Assembly: GCA_013368375.1 (NCBI GenBank)
Contig: JAACJP010000003.1
Span: forward strand, 868,001 to 932,000
Direction: 5' to 3'
From: Tricholomella constricta
Taxonomy: Eukaryota > Basidiomycota > Agaricomycetes > Agaricales > Lyophyllaceae
DNA length: 64,000 nt
This document shows, piece after piece, positions 10,752 to 21,089 of the stretch. The notes under the pieces were generated by a model that searched no databases, was not told where the DNA came from, and worked only from the letters and a program-made list of their open reading frames with translations. Each line of letters starts with the position of its first letter. The stretch's first letter is position 1. Both the position numbers and the translations under genes were made by a program.

Positions 10752-12312
10752 TTAGAAAAACACAGTCTCTTTTAGCACAAACCGCTCCAGTTGTCTGTAA
10801 TCCGGCCTGTCTTTGGCAACAGCCCATATCCACATATCCAATCCTGGTAGGCTGATATCCTTTACCCAGTCTACCGAACCATCAGCGGGTAGGGAGTCGG
10901 TGGGGAGGGTACGAGCAACTTCAACTATCAGCTCACATGCATCGATGGCTGCTGCGCGCAAGGTATAAGCCTGATCCGACGTCAAGATAGGCCCCTCTTT
11001 CGCGACCAATTTAGATGCAGTAGTAGTGGTATGCGGTCCGTCAAACGTGCCAAGCAGACTCCCCAGGAGTTCTGAGGATCCTGCATCAGGAAATAGGGAT
11101 GACAATGTGGACGAAGCGGATAGGTCGATGACTCCAAGATGTATGAGCATTGAAGGCAGAACATTGTCTGCGAATACGGGAATCTGGACTGTTGAGGGAG
11201 TAGGGAATGGAGGTGTTGAGATGGACCCGAATCGAATGACTGTGGCATGAATCAAGAAGAGTGCCTTTTTGAAACAGTAAATAACTTGTAGCCCGGAAAT
11301 CAGTGGCATCCATATTACGAAGGAGGGTTCCCCTCACGTTGACCATCTACTTCAGCCATATCCTGAAATGCAGGTATCGCACGGACCAGCTGTTAAACGT
11401 TTCAATTGACATTAAAGAAACTAGTGCGTCCTCGAAGACTTACGCGCTCCAAGATGACATTTATATCCCGGGTGGCGTCTGCATCAGACTTGGCTTTTGC
11501 ACCCTCTTTCAGAGCCTCAGCAACAAAGGCGCCAAGGTTTGGATATCCCAGAGTAACCAAGATCTTGCCGGTTTCATTTAGAGCGCCAGTGATAAGGTTC
11601 ACGAGCTCGTGCATGGGTCCACCCAGTTCTCCAATTATCAAGCCAGGGATCGTGGCGTGTGGGCGTTCAACGTGCACATTGACGCCCAATAACTCGGCGA
11701 CTTTCGTTGCATCGATAGCGGCCAGGCCCTTCGCTGAAAGCAAGTCGTCGCCATCGGTAGACGATGAGAGATAAAGAGAAAAGACGAAGGCCCGAATAGA
11801 ATCCCAAGCTCCACGTCCGACTTCAGCGTGAAGCTGCACACGATATCCCGAGGCAAAATTCAGCAGGGAAAGTATCGAAAGAAGATTGAGTTCATCGAGC
11901 GGGGAAGAAAAATTCAGAGGAAGAGCTAGACCATGAGAAGCCGAGACACGTTTGTAGGACGTCGTGAAAGTTGGCGATAGTAAAAGGCGTTTGATAGATT
12001 CGGGTTTGATCTATAGAGAGAGTTTGCATGAGCAAATGCGATTGGACGACGGGGGGTGAGGTCGAGGGAAGTCAGCGGGGATGGGGTCTAGAGATAATAG
12101 ATAACCTGTGGCCACCTGATTGTCGCGAATTCTTAAAGCTAATCTGACAGTGTAGCCCCCCAGGTTTTCAGCCACTCCTCTAGATATGGGCCTGCAATTC
12201 ATTCACTATCGATGGAATCACATACCAAGATACCAGCATGTTGGCGTAAAAGTCGCGATGTGTCGCGAATCGATTGGATATATGCGCCCGAAGGAGGTAA
12301 GGGGGGCGCCAT
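10752..12312 (-). CDS. Queuosine 5'-phosphate N-glycosylase (DUF2419/QNG1), 412 aa
   Basis: Four exons: complement(join(10752..11284,11338..11389,11444..12010,12226..12312)). The first intron is long (215 nt); the others are 53-54 nt. The protein shows the family's conserved pieces: SHGLALPLNF, LNLLSILSLLNFASGYR, the Gly/Ala-rich RGAWDSIRAFVF, IYCFKKALFL, FADNVLPSMLIHLGVI and the terminal LPGLDMWIWAVAKDRPDYR. QNG1 releases queuine from queuosine monophosphate so the base can be reused in tRNA (family knowledge). Length fits the family. The start at 12312 gives MAPPLPPSGAYIQSIRDTSR and is close to where homologues begin. Its promoter originally faced AIM41 but is now separated from it by a 7-kb LINE. 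Confidence 0.92.
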
Positions 12313-12606
12313 CAGTGGCACACTGTAGGATGAGGCTGGAGGAAGGATATAGATATTGAAATGGGCCTTAAGAGGGTTGAACGTTGAACGTTGAAGCTGA
12401 AGGATAAAGCCAGGATAAGACTACTCACGTTATCTTCCGGCCGTCGATGCTTAACTTACAGGTTTCTGACACTCGAAATAAACGTCCTTGGAACGACGCG
12501 CTCGAGGTGGATCCCGAGCAGAAATGCGTCCTGGACGGCGCTGATTCAACCGAAAATATCATGTGACTCGCATGTGACCCTTTGATGATGAGACCTCGCT
12601 ACCTTT

Positions 12607-12652
12607 CCACCACCACCACCACCACCACCACCACCACCACCACCACCACCAT
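12607..12652 (+). repeat. (CCA)n microsatellite
   Basis: About fifteen CCA units in a row, 80 bp before ORF1 of the LINE. It may mark the 5' boundary of the element or be part of the old QNG1-AIM41 promoter. Confidence 0.95.
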
Positions 12653-12732
12653 TAATATTCTGAACTCCTAAGCCTAATAAACCTTAAATTTGTCAAAAAC
12701 CTCATCCTTGCCTGACTTCACTCTCCGTCAAA

Positions 12733-14463
12733 ATGCCCTACACTGTAGGGCCATTCAAGCCACCCCCTGTCTCACAGGAACAACCTAGCGACACTTTCCT
12801 GCCTGACTACGATCCCGCCTTCCATCCCTTCACCGGGCTAGAACTGACCGTCTCAGGCCTTGACCGCTCAGGCCCACGCTCGGCCAACGAGCACCTCAAA
12901 CGCATTATCTCAAAACTTGAAGACGATGGCCTCCTCCTCCCGAAGTTAGACATCACACCCGGAGCCTCCCGCACCTCAAATGAAGCGTCCGACTATGTGA
13001 CTGTCTCCCTTGCAGACCCTTACCGAGCCACCCCTCGCCCTGACGTTCTGGAATTCGTCCGGCAAACCCTGGATGATGTCCCAGACATCTCGGCGCGCTG
13101 GAGGATCTTACATGGCCCGGACAAGAGCAGGCAGCTCTCATTCTTCGCTAGGAGTAAGGAGGAAGCCCCGGGCTTGAAGGAGAAGTTAGAAAGGGTTTTT
13201 AAACAGGAGCACTATGACGTCCAGTCATCATGGACCTGGCAAGGTCAATCCTCCACCCCGCGACTCACATTTAACTTTGTCAGCCGAAAAGCCGTCGAGA
13301 ACCTCCTCATTAAAAGCCCGGTCCTCGACAACCACACTTATGTGCCTATCGAGCCGACTTACGTTCAACCGGTCTACGGGTTAGAAGTCGCTGTCTCCAA
13401 CGTCGGGGGTTTTCCTCAGGCGCAACTAATGATTGACAGCTACATTCGAAACAAATACGGCACCGATGCCTGGCGTAGCAGTCGCCTCGAGCTAAATGGG
13501 ACCGTGTATTGTGTCGTCCTCCGGGACCCTGATGTCACCACTCGCTTCCTAACAGACCCATTCGAAGCTTTCCCAGAAAACTGCACATTCCGCCCTAACA
13601 AGCCCGACTACCTGTACAACGTCAACTCCGCCGGAATCCCCAATACTATGCGATCTCAGTCTTTCCAACAGGAGTCTCCCGCCGCTCGTCAGCAAATGGA
13701 CAGCCTCATTGCCCAAGTCACCACCACCCAGCGCTCGATCCAGTACGTCATGGAAGACCACCGGAAACTCGCGGAGTCTCTCGCCACCGCCCAGGATCGC
13801 TTCGCGTCCATGTTCTCTAGCGCCACCGCTATTCAAACTGCCCAAGGTCAACTTATGTTAGCCCAAAGCGATCTCAACAATCTCCGGTCCGCGATGTCCA
13901 CTGCCCAACTACTTCTTTCCATCGAAAGGAGTCCGGACAACCAGCGTCGCATTCAGGGGTTTGTCGACGACCTTTCCGACCGCATTGTGGAGGCACAGAA
14001 CATTGTGTCTGACTTTCGCCAGGACGTCCGACAACTGCAGGCTTCTAACATGCCTTTCGTTCCCCGTCTATTATCCTCTATTTCATCAGCTGACGTGGTA
14101 CATCCTGCATCGAGCCCCCACATCAGCGGCAATCAACCAGTTGCCCCGCCGGGCCTTACTCATCCGTCTCAATCTCTTCAAGGCTCCACTGAACCCCGCG
14201 TCGCTGACCCGGGTTCTCCATCATCCTCGTTCAGCCCCAATAAACGCCCTCGGCTCGACAGTGCTACGGGGGATAACCATGACGCCGTCGAAAACACCAA
14301 CGAGTCTATGGAGGTTGACAAACCTATCCAACCCTCTGACGGCTCTCAGGTACGCTTTCTACTCGTTCCTCAAATAATCCTTTTCATCCTCGAATTCTCC
14401 TTCGTGTGGAAAGTGATGTCCTATCTTCTCCCGCCATATGCCTCGTGTACACCATCGCTGTGA
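12733..14463 (+). CDS. LINE ORF1 protein, 576 aa
   Basis: A single open frame starting at ATG 12733, preceded by AAA. The N-terminal half has mixed alpha/beta character without a zinc knuckle. Residues ~320-450 are rich in Gln, Leu and Ala heptad-like spacing (QQMDSLIAQV..., LAESLATAQDRF, QLMLAQSDLNNLR), consistent with a coiled coil. The C-terminal third is Ser/Pro-rich, with a basic NKRPRLD patch that could be nuclear targeting. ORF1 proteins of LINEs bind element RNA and trimerise (family knowledge). Near the end, CAG|GTACGC at ~14348 looks like a splice donor. If used, it would replace the last hydrophobic ~38 residues. No partner acceptor is obvious. Confidence 0.85.
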   Translation: MPYTVGPFKPPPVSQEQPSDTFLPDYDPAFHPFTGLELTVSGLDRSGPRSANEHLKRIISKLEDDGLLLPKLDITPGASRTSNEASDYVTVSLADPYRATPRPDVLEFVRQTLDDVPDISARWRILHGPDKSRQLSFFARSKEEAPGLKEKLERVFKQEHYDVQSSWTWQGQSSTPRLTFNFVSRKAVENLLIKSPVLDNHTYVPIEPTYVQPVYGLEVAVSNVGGFPQAQLMIDSYIRNKYGTDAWRSSRLELNGTVYCVVLRDPDVTTRFLTDPFEAFPENCTFRPNKPDYLYNVNSAGIPNTMRSQSFQQESPAARQQMDSLIAQVTTTQRSIQYVMEDHRKLAESLATAQDRFASMFSSATAIQTAQGQLMLAQSDLNNLRSAMSTAQLLLSIERSPDNQRRIQGFVDDLSDRIVEAQNIVSDFRQDVRQLQASNMPFVPRLLSSISSADVVHPASSPHISGNQPVAPPGLTHPSQSLQGSTEPRVADPGSPSSSFSPNKRPRLDSATGDNHDAVENTNESMEVDKPIQPSDGSQVRFLLVPQIILFILEFSFVWKVMSYLLPPYASCTPSL

Positions 14464-14505
14464 CTCGCCCCAAAAAATTACCTTCATCACATTCCATTCC
14501 ACACT

Positions 14506-17500
14506 ATGCTCTCTGCTTGCTTATGTTATGCCGCTCTTCTTTCATCTTCTACTCTACTCCCACCTCTCCGATTTTGTAAAAGGGCCTTTCCTCAGGCCCA
14601 CACCCAAGCCTCCCTCTCGAGGCTGCCCACCGGTTCCAAATCTCGTCTCTCTCTCCTTCGCCGATTCCTATGTTTCCTCTCATTTACTCTACTCTCACCT
14701 ATCCGATTATATAAAAGGGCCTTTCCTCTGGCCCACGCCCTAGCCTCTTCCTCGAGGCCACCCACCAGTTCCAAATCTCGCCCCTCTCTCCCTCGCCGAT
14801 TCTTATGTCTCCTTATCTTACTCTTCCTACTTCTCTCTTTAATTCAATCTGCCTCTGCGTCTCTTCCCTTTAAAACGGTTGCCATCAACGCCAACGGTCT
14901 TGCGGACCCGATGAAGATCGCGGCTATTGAATCCCTGTCGCGTTCCTCACGCCCGCATGCTCTCGTCATCGGCGAAACTAAATCTACCCACAGAGTCTCC
15001 TCCCGTATCCGTCTGCGGGATTACACCGTGCACGAGAATCCAGGCCGTCCTTCCAACAACTCTCGACATGGGAAGTGGGGGGTCCTCCTCGCTGTTCATC
15101 GAGGGATCTCCTGTGGCCAACCTCTCCCTCTGCCCTCCTGCCTCAATGGCAGGGCAATTGCCCTCGACGTCATTATCCCCACTGCCAATAATAGGGGATT
15201 CCCTCATCGCATTGTCGGAATCTATGCGCCCTGGGATCCAGGCGTCGACCCCGATGCCTCGAACTTCTGGCCTTCAATCGCAGATATCTGCAACTCATCC
15301 CCTTTCTCTTGGTCATTGCATGGTGATTTCAACGCCACGCTATCCTTTGATGAATCTTCTGCCTCCTCTCGACATGTTTCTCCCTCCCGTGCTGCTTACA
15401 GTTCCTTTCTGAACAATACAGGCGGGATGGATCTATGGAGAACCATTCCTGACCGTCGCGCTGCGACACACTACACTTTTCAAGGCCCTACTTCCACTGA
15501 ATCTCAAGTCACCAAGTCTATCATTGATCGCTCCGCCTCCTCTCGACGCGGGGTTCTCTCCGGCACCATTGACATCCTCAAACATTTCATTCCTTGTACT
15601 GACCATCTCCCAATCGTCTCCCATCTTGTTCTCTCCTCCCCTCCAGACACCCGCGGCTGCCCAGCCGTTCCTGACGAGGTCCCTCCGTCAGTCTATGCCC
15701 CGCGATATCGCTATCCGACCAAAGGCGATGCCTACCGCTTCGAGAAATTTACCGACTCCGTCAATCACCAACTCGACATAGCCGACATCAGCAATGTTGA
15801 CATCTCCGACGACGCCACCTTTGATGATGTTTATTCTAAATTCACTCACGCACTCTTGACAGCTGCAGCAGATGCCTTTATCCTTCCTAAAACCAGACAA
15901 TTTCCATCCCAAAAACCCCTGAATCCCACCATCTCCGTCATATTGACCGAACTCAAGCGCACTAACCGTATCATTTCAGCGATCAACACCTTCCTCACCC
16001 AGGGCACTGACAGATTCCCTAACGCCACTTGGGTCTACCAATACCACGACGCTTTCCTTCGCTCGCACCCCCCTGATATCTCTATGGATGGATATCGCAA
16101 CTTCATGAAGGGGATCCGACGACAACTCAACAAACTGCGTTTTGCAGAGGAACGAATATGTCGCATGAACAACCTCGAGGCCCAATCTTCCCGACAAATT
16201 GCCTCCGTTCTCCGCGGCGGATCTGCCAAGCGACTCTACTCCCACCAATTCTCAACCCTACCCCTTGCCATTGCCCCCTCCCCCAATACTAACCCTGATC
16301 ATATAGTTACCGGTCCCGACGGTGTGAAACACTCAACACGACAATACTTCCAGGATCTCTATTCTCGGACTTCACGCCCCCCTCAGCCAAAACCTTGGAT
16401 GACAACACCCTCGGTTCAACAGGTTGCCTCGCGTATCCGTACGGACCCATTCCAGTGGCCGCGTCAACTGCACCTGTCGGAATTACGCCAATTACTCGCC
16501 AAGGGCAACACCCGCCCCACGCCTGGTCCTGACGGCTGGGAAAAATGGATGATTCGTAAACTCCCTGACCACGCACTCGACGTTGTTCTCCGTCTTGCTA
16601 ACTTCGTCATCATGACTTCTCATTTTCCTCCCTCTGTTAAAGATACTAACATTTCTACTATCCACAAGCGCGGCTCCCCGATTTCTCTCAGTAATTATCG
16701 GGGAATCGCCTGCAATAACTTCCTACTCAATCTCCCCTTCGCCTGGCTCAACTCCCTTCTTAACCCCTACATTACAAAACACAGCATCATCCCACAAACC
16801 CAGATCGCCACGCAACCGGGCATTCAAGGACGTGATCTTATCTCTTTTATTTCCCAGGTCCAGAAGTGGGCAAACCGAACGCGCACCCCCCTCTATATCC
16901 TGCAACGGGATCAGAAGAAAGGCTTCGATATGCTCGAACCCCAGGGATTCCATGATGCAATCATTGCTTATGGTCTTCCGGAGTCCATTATCCGCCTCGA
17001 CGTATCCTCTCAAGCCAACGTTCCGTACCGTGTCAAGACCGCATATGGTTTCACCACGCCCTTTAACGTCAACGGTGTCACCAAACAGGGCGGTTCCCTC
17101 TCCCCCCTCAAGTGTACACTGACCACAAGCCTCGGTAACCGTTGGTTAACTGATCTTCAGTCGGGCCATCGTGGTGAAATTACTATCACGTCCATCAATG
17201 CCGCTCGCCACGGCACGCCCCACACTCCTCATGAATGCGCGCCTGTACGCGTCTCCATGATCGAGGCCATGGACGACAGCCTCTTGTTATACTCTTCCCT
17301 ACCTCTCCTGCTTGACATTGCCCGCAGTGCTGACCGTTTCCAGGCCACTTATGGGTGGGAGACGGAATGGCGGAAGAGTGTTTTCTACGCCTACAACTCC
17401 CCCCTTTTTCCGTCCCCCTTCCTCCCCGACCATTTCAATCCCTTCCGTCGATTATCACAACCCCTCGTCTCCGGTCACCATCTACAATGATGTCAACGTT

Positions 17501-19765
17501 GTCACTGATCATACCGTCTTCTTACGGGTACCTATCGATCAACCTGACCTCCACTTTGCTCACCTGAACGACCTCATTGACGACTTCGACTTCCCTGTCT
17601 TACACAAACGCCTACCCCTAACCGCCCTTCGGCGCATTATTTCACAATCTCTTATCTCCAAGATTCGTCCACTGCTAACCTTTCAGCCCATATCTCGCGC
17701 CCTCGCTCAGCGGTTGGATCAGGCGATCGCCCTAAAAGTCCACAATTACCTTGGCTTTCCTTTTATCTTTAAAGCTGATCTCCTTTCATTACCTGTCCCC
17801 TTACGGGGTTTCGGTTTCCCATCCCTCTCCACCCTCAACGACGCCCTCGCAGTCTCAGGCCTCCACCGTGACCTCAACCACCATGTCCCCATCTTCCGCG
17901 ACATGGCCCAAATCACCCTGGCGGATTGGACTTGCCAATACAATCACTGTTCATTCCCCCTTTCCGCCCCGGGGATTCATCGTCTTGCCTCAAATCTCTC
18001 CCGACACATTCCTCACTCGTGGCCGACAGCCCAAACCACCCTCAGGGAATTATCACTTTCCCTCTCGCACACTGATCTTAGCTTCATAACCACAGGCTCC
18101 GTCAATATCCAACACCTTTACTCCTTGTCGTGCTCAACTCCCGCCTTCACCTTACCTCATGATCTCATTCCCTCCAGAACCTTTAACAACTTCTTACGTT
18201 TCAATATGTCTACCCTCTCCCACTTCGGCACCTGGATCACTGACCCAGATACCGGCCTACCCTGTCGTTTCTCTCCTATTAATTTACCTCCCGTCTTCCC
18301 TTACTTCCTTCATCGTGACTGGCCCCTTTTCATTTCCTGGTTTTCTTTTCTTCCTGCTATTATTTATTATCTCTCTCACCCTGACCGCCTCCTGCTCTTA
18401 CCGCGCCAATCGCGGCAATTACTCGCCGAAAATGTCATCCGCACGCTGCACAGAGGCCGCCCGGCTCCGTTCGACCACTCCGCCTCAACGCCCAACCTCC
18501 TCGCCTCCGATGCCTCCCTTTCCACCCGGTCCCCCACCAATCGACCCTCGGTCACCTTCGCGGTTGTTGCGCAAGGAACCATCCTCGCAAGCACCCTTGA
18601 CGATTTCCTTGGCTCGGCTACAATACTTCGTGGGGAGGCATACGGCATTGCTGTTGCCCATATTCTTTCATCAGCGTCTCCGTCGCCGCATCCACAGATT
18701 CTCTATACTGACCACCTAAATTCCGTCAATCTAATCAATTCTTTCCCCATAGAGAACTTCCGCCTTGCGTCCAACCCCGCTCGGTCTATCTACCGTTGGA
18801 CCCAAGCCCTGTCCCAACGAGCCGCTGCGCTCCCTGCTCCCAACCTGCGGGTCGAGCACATTCGTGCTCATACCTCATCCCAATCAGTACCTGCAACCCT
18901 CAACAGACTCGCGGACCATGTCGCTTCATCCTACCGGCGTTTCCAACCCCCTCCACCCCCCGCGCCAGTTCCGACATTCTTCATGGATGAATACACGCTC
19001 TACTCCCAATCCGATGGCTGGATAGAATCCAATATCTCCGACTTCGTTCAATCCCGGCTCTTTCGTCTTCGCTCCCAATCTCTCCCTTCCTTCTCATCCA
19101 TTTATCTCCCCCTTTATGATCACCGTTCGCCTCCTGATTATCCCTACACTCACGCATGCTCTTCTTACTCAGCGGTCGTGCAACTTTACCTCCGAGCAGA
19201 TCAGCTGGACACCGCCGCGCGCTTATCATCGCGAATGCGATCAGGCCAACAACCTTACTGTCGCTTTGGGTGCCCTACCATTGAAGATGCTCGCCACATC
19301 TTCGTCCACTGTCCGCGATTTGCTGCCCTTCGTAGCCAGATGGATGAAACCAATGCCTCGGCCACTGCTACGTTGCTCGATGTCTCTCGGGTTCCCCACC
19401 CATGCCAGGCACGCACTCTTGACCTCGCCAGGACACTGACGGGTGACTCCGAGAGTTGGCCTCTGGGCTTTACCATGTACTATTATGGTATCATCCCCAA
19501 ACTCGACGACATCTCAAGCGACATTCAAACCGCACCCTTAACGACACTCCAAGTTGAACGCCTGCGACTCCGCATTTCGTCACTCTGGCACACGGCGTGC
19601 ATCCGTCTCGCTGGCCGTATCTGGGGCATCGTTAAGCGTACGCAACGTGAAAGAGTATTGCCTCTTACTCCACCCCCTCTTCCTCAATCTCTCACACTTC
19701 CCTCTCATCTCTCTCATACTATATCACTTTCTTCCTCTAACAAATTCTCTTTATCTTTCGTCTGA
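14506..19765 (+). pseudogene. LINE ORF2 endonuclease/reverse transcriptase/RNase H, frameshifted
   Basis: Frame 1 covers 14506-17490 and a second frame 17312-19765. The protein-like signal switches near 17400-17425 at C-rich homopolymers, so one indel breaks the gene (or is a sequencing error). Endonuclease motifs: VAINANGLAD, IGETKST, VGIYAPWD, HGDFNAT and TDHLPIVSH. RT motifs: NYRGIACNN, QRDQKKGFD (motif A Asp), KQGGSLSP (motif B), EAMDDS (motif C, replacing the usual Y/F-x-D-D). RNase H: ASDASLS, GEAYG, LYTDH, HIRAHT and NRLADH. The C-terminus has CRFGC...H...C, a Cx3Cx7Hx4C zinc motif. The first ~120 residues after ATG 14506 are hydrophobic low-complexity sequence from a tandem duplication and may not be translated. 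Confidence 0.9.
14551..14818 (+). repeat. 134-bp diverged tandem duplication between LINE ORFs
   Basis: Two adjacent copies with a 134-bp period: the phrase AAAAGGGCCTTTCCTC recurs at ~14578 and ~14712, followed in both by a Pro/Ser-coding CT-rich stretch, GTTCCAAATCTCG and CGCCGATTC-TATGT. Copies differ by scattered substitutions. The duplication lies exactly between the ORF1 stop and the endonuclease domain. Confidence 0.85.
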
Positions 19766-19843
19766 AGCACCCTACTCACTGGTTGACGAGGTATCCCTTT
19801 TGGTATACCTGAGCTACTTACGTAACGTAGTCAACTGTAATAC

Positions 19844-19866
19844 ATTCCAATTCCAATTCCAATTGA
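19844..19866 (+). repeat. AATTCC tandem tail, LINE 3' end
   Basis: About three and a half AATTCC units directly follow the LINE 3' UTR and precede the AIM41 leader. Short tandem tails are typical of target-primed insertion by LINEs. Confidence 0.8.
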
Positions 19867-19901
19867 ATTTTAGCTTCCTTGCCCGACTTTTCACTCGCCG
19901 T

Positions 19902-20721
19902 ATGACCATGTCATTTGCTTCATTACGCGTTATTTCAAGGTCTCTGATAAATGCCCACCGAAGACGACATTACACGACGTCCAACGATCCGACAGGTCCG
20001 TCAAGGTCATGTTTCGAGCTTGTGCATCCCATTCTAACCCCTCCCCTTGTCTATGAAGATCTCCGTGCTCGTCTGATGGACGAAATCAAAGCGGCAATGA
20101 AGGTTTGTGGAGATCTTATGAAATGATACCTATTCTCAAGCGTGGCAGGTCAAAGACGCCGTCACGTCAACAACCTTAAGGGTGCGTATCCATCATGAAA
20201 ACTTGTTTGCCAGAAGTGACATATGTGGGTTGTAGTCTGTTCTTTCTGACGTGTACGCTGCGGATAAGGTGTCGAATGGCAAAGTACCCTCGTCCACTGT
20301 CGTATGTTCTGTTTACCTGGCGGAGCCTCCGATCACTCATGTCTTCCCGTCAGGCAAACATTGTACGAAAGGCTGTGGTTCGACGTGTAAGAAACCCTAA
20401 CTTTCGTCATAACTAACAGTTCATTTGATGGCTTTTACTAAGAACGAGGCCGCTGCCAAATTTACGCAGGCCTCAAGGCAGGAGCTCGCGGATAAGGAGC
20501 TGCGAGAAACGGAAATTCTGTCAAAGTTTTTACCTCCTTTGCTTTCCGAGGCAGAAATAGATCAAGCCCTTCGCGAAATCATTGGGGCACTGCCGGCAGG
20601 CTTTAACCCCCAAAAATCACTTGGCCATATCTACAAGGAGTTTTACCTGAAGGTCAACAAGTCTGCGGTCGACACCAGCCTTGTTAAACGGCGAGCAGAT
20701 GTCTTGTTGGCTGCAAAGTAG
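19902..20721 (+). CDS. AIM41: AIM41-like mitochondrial GatB/YqeY-domain protein, 203 aa
   Basis: Five exons: join(19902..20102,20149..20181,20236..20301,20354..20386,20443..20721), introns 46-56 nt. The N-terminus (MTMSFASLRVISRSLINAHRRRH) is Arg/Ser-rich without acids, as in mitochondrial presequences. The body matches the YqeY/GatB tail family: MDEIKAAMKVKD, TLRSVLSDVYAADK, IVRKAV.RR, REL(A)DKE..E.EILSKFLPP and the C-terminal GHIYKEFY. The family includes yeast Aim41, whose exact role is unsettled; similarity to the GatB tail suggests tRNA-related work. Exons 2 and 4 are only 33 nt each. The start is 36 bp from a LINE tail, so the native promoter has been displaced. A second ATG two codons later is also possible. 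Confidence 0.9.
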
Positions 20722-21089
20722 ATCCTATCACGGCACGTTCATTTGTGGAATCTGTATATAAAATGAACAAGACAAACAGAGAAGATAAACGCTATACGCA
20801 AACCAAACATATGTCACTGAGTCTCGCAAGAGGAAGTCGGTGCGGGTATGGGAAATCTGCGTTAGCTGCACAACGTTGAGGAGAAAGTTATGAATAATGA
20901 ATGAGACGAATGAGAAAGACCGTGGGGCACAGTTGTGTTAATCTGTCCATGTTCGCAACTTGTCCGTTCGCATGGGAAGATCTCGATGATGACTATCGCA
21001 CATGAATTCATCGATTTAACACTAAGACGGATTAAATATGTCATGTAGGGCGGCGGAAACATAGATAGCTGGTATTTATCACATTCGCT
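20722..21089. terminator. Convergent 3' ends of AIM41 and HRD1
   Basis: 368 bp between two stop codons facing each other. AATAAA-like and TATAAA words occur near 20757-20790 for AIM41. Nothing else recognised. Confidence 0.4.

Larger units (their letters stand above)
12733..19866 (+). mobile_element. LINE (non-LTR) retrotransposon, two ORFs
   Basis: A ~7.1-kb plus-strand element with the standard order: ORF1 (12733-14463), then a polyprotein with AP-type endonuclease, reverse transcriptase, RNase H and a C-terminal CCHC motif (14506-19765, with one frameshift). The 3' end is a short tandem tail of AATTCC units at 19844-19864, as many LINEs have in place of poly(A). The domain order and the RNase H place it with fungal Tad/I-like LINEs, but the clade is not proven. 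The 5' boundary is uncertain: either the (CCA)n tract or the ORF1 start region. It lies 36 bp upstream of the AIM41 ATG. The frameshift makes this copy probably non-autonomous. Confidence 0.93.
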
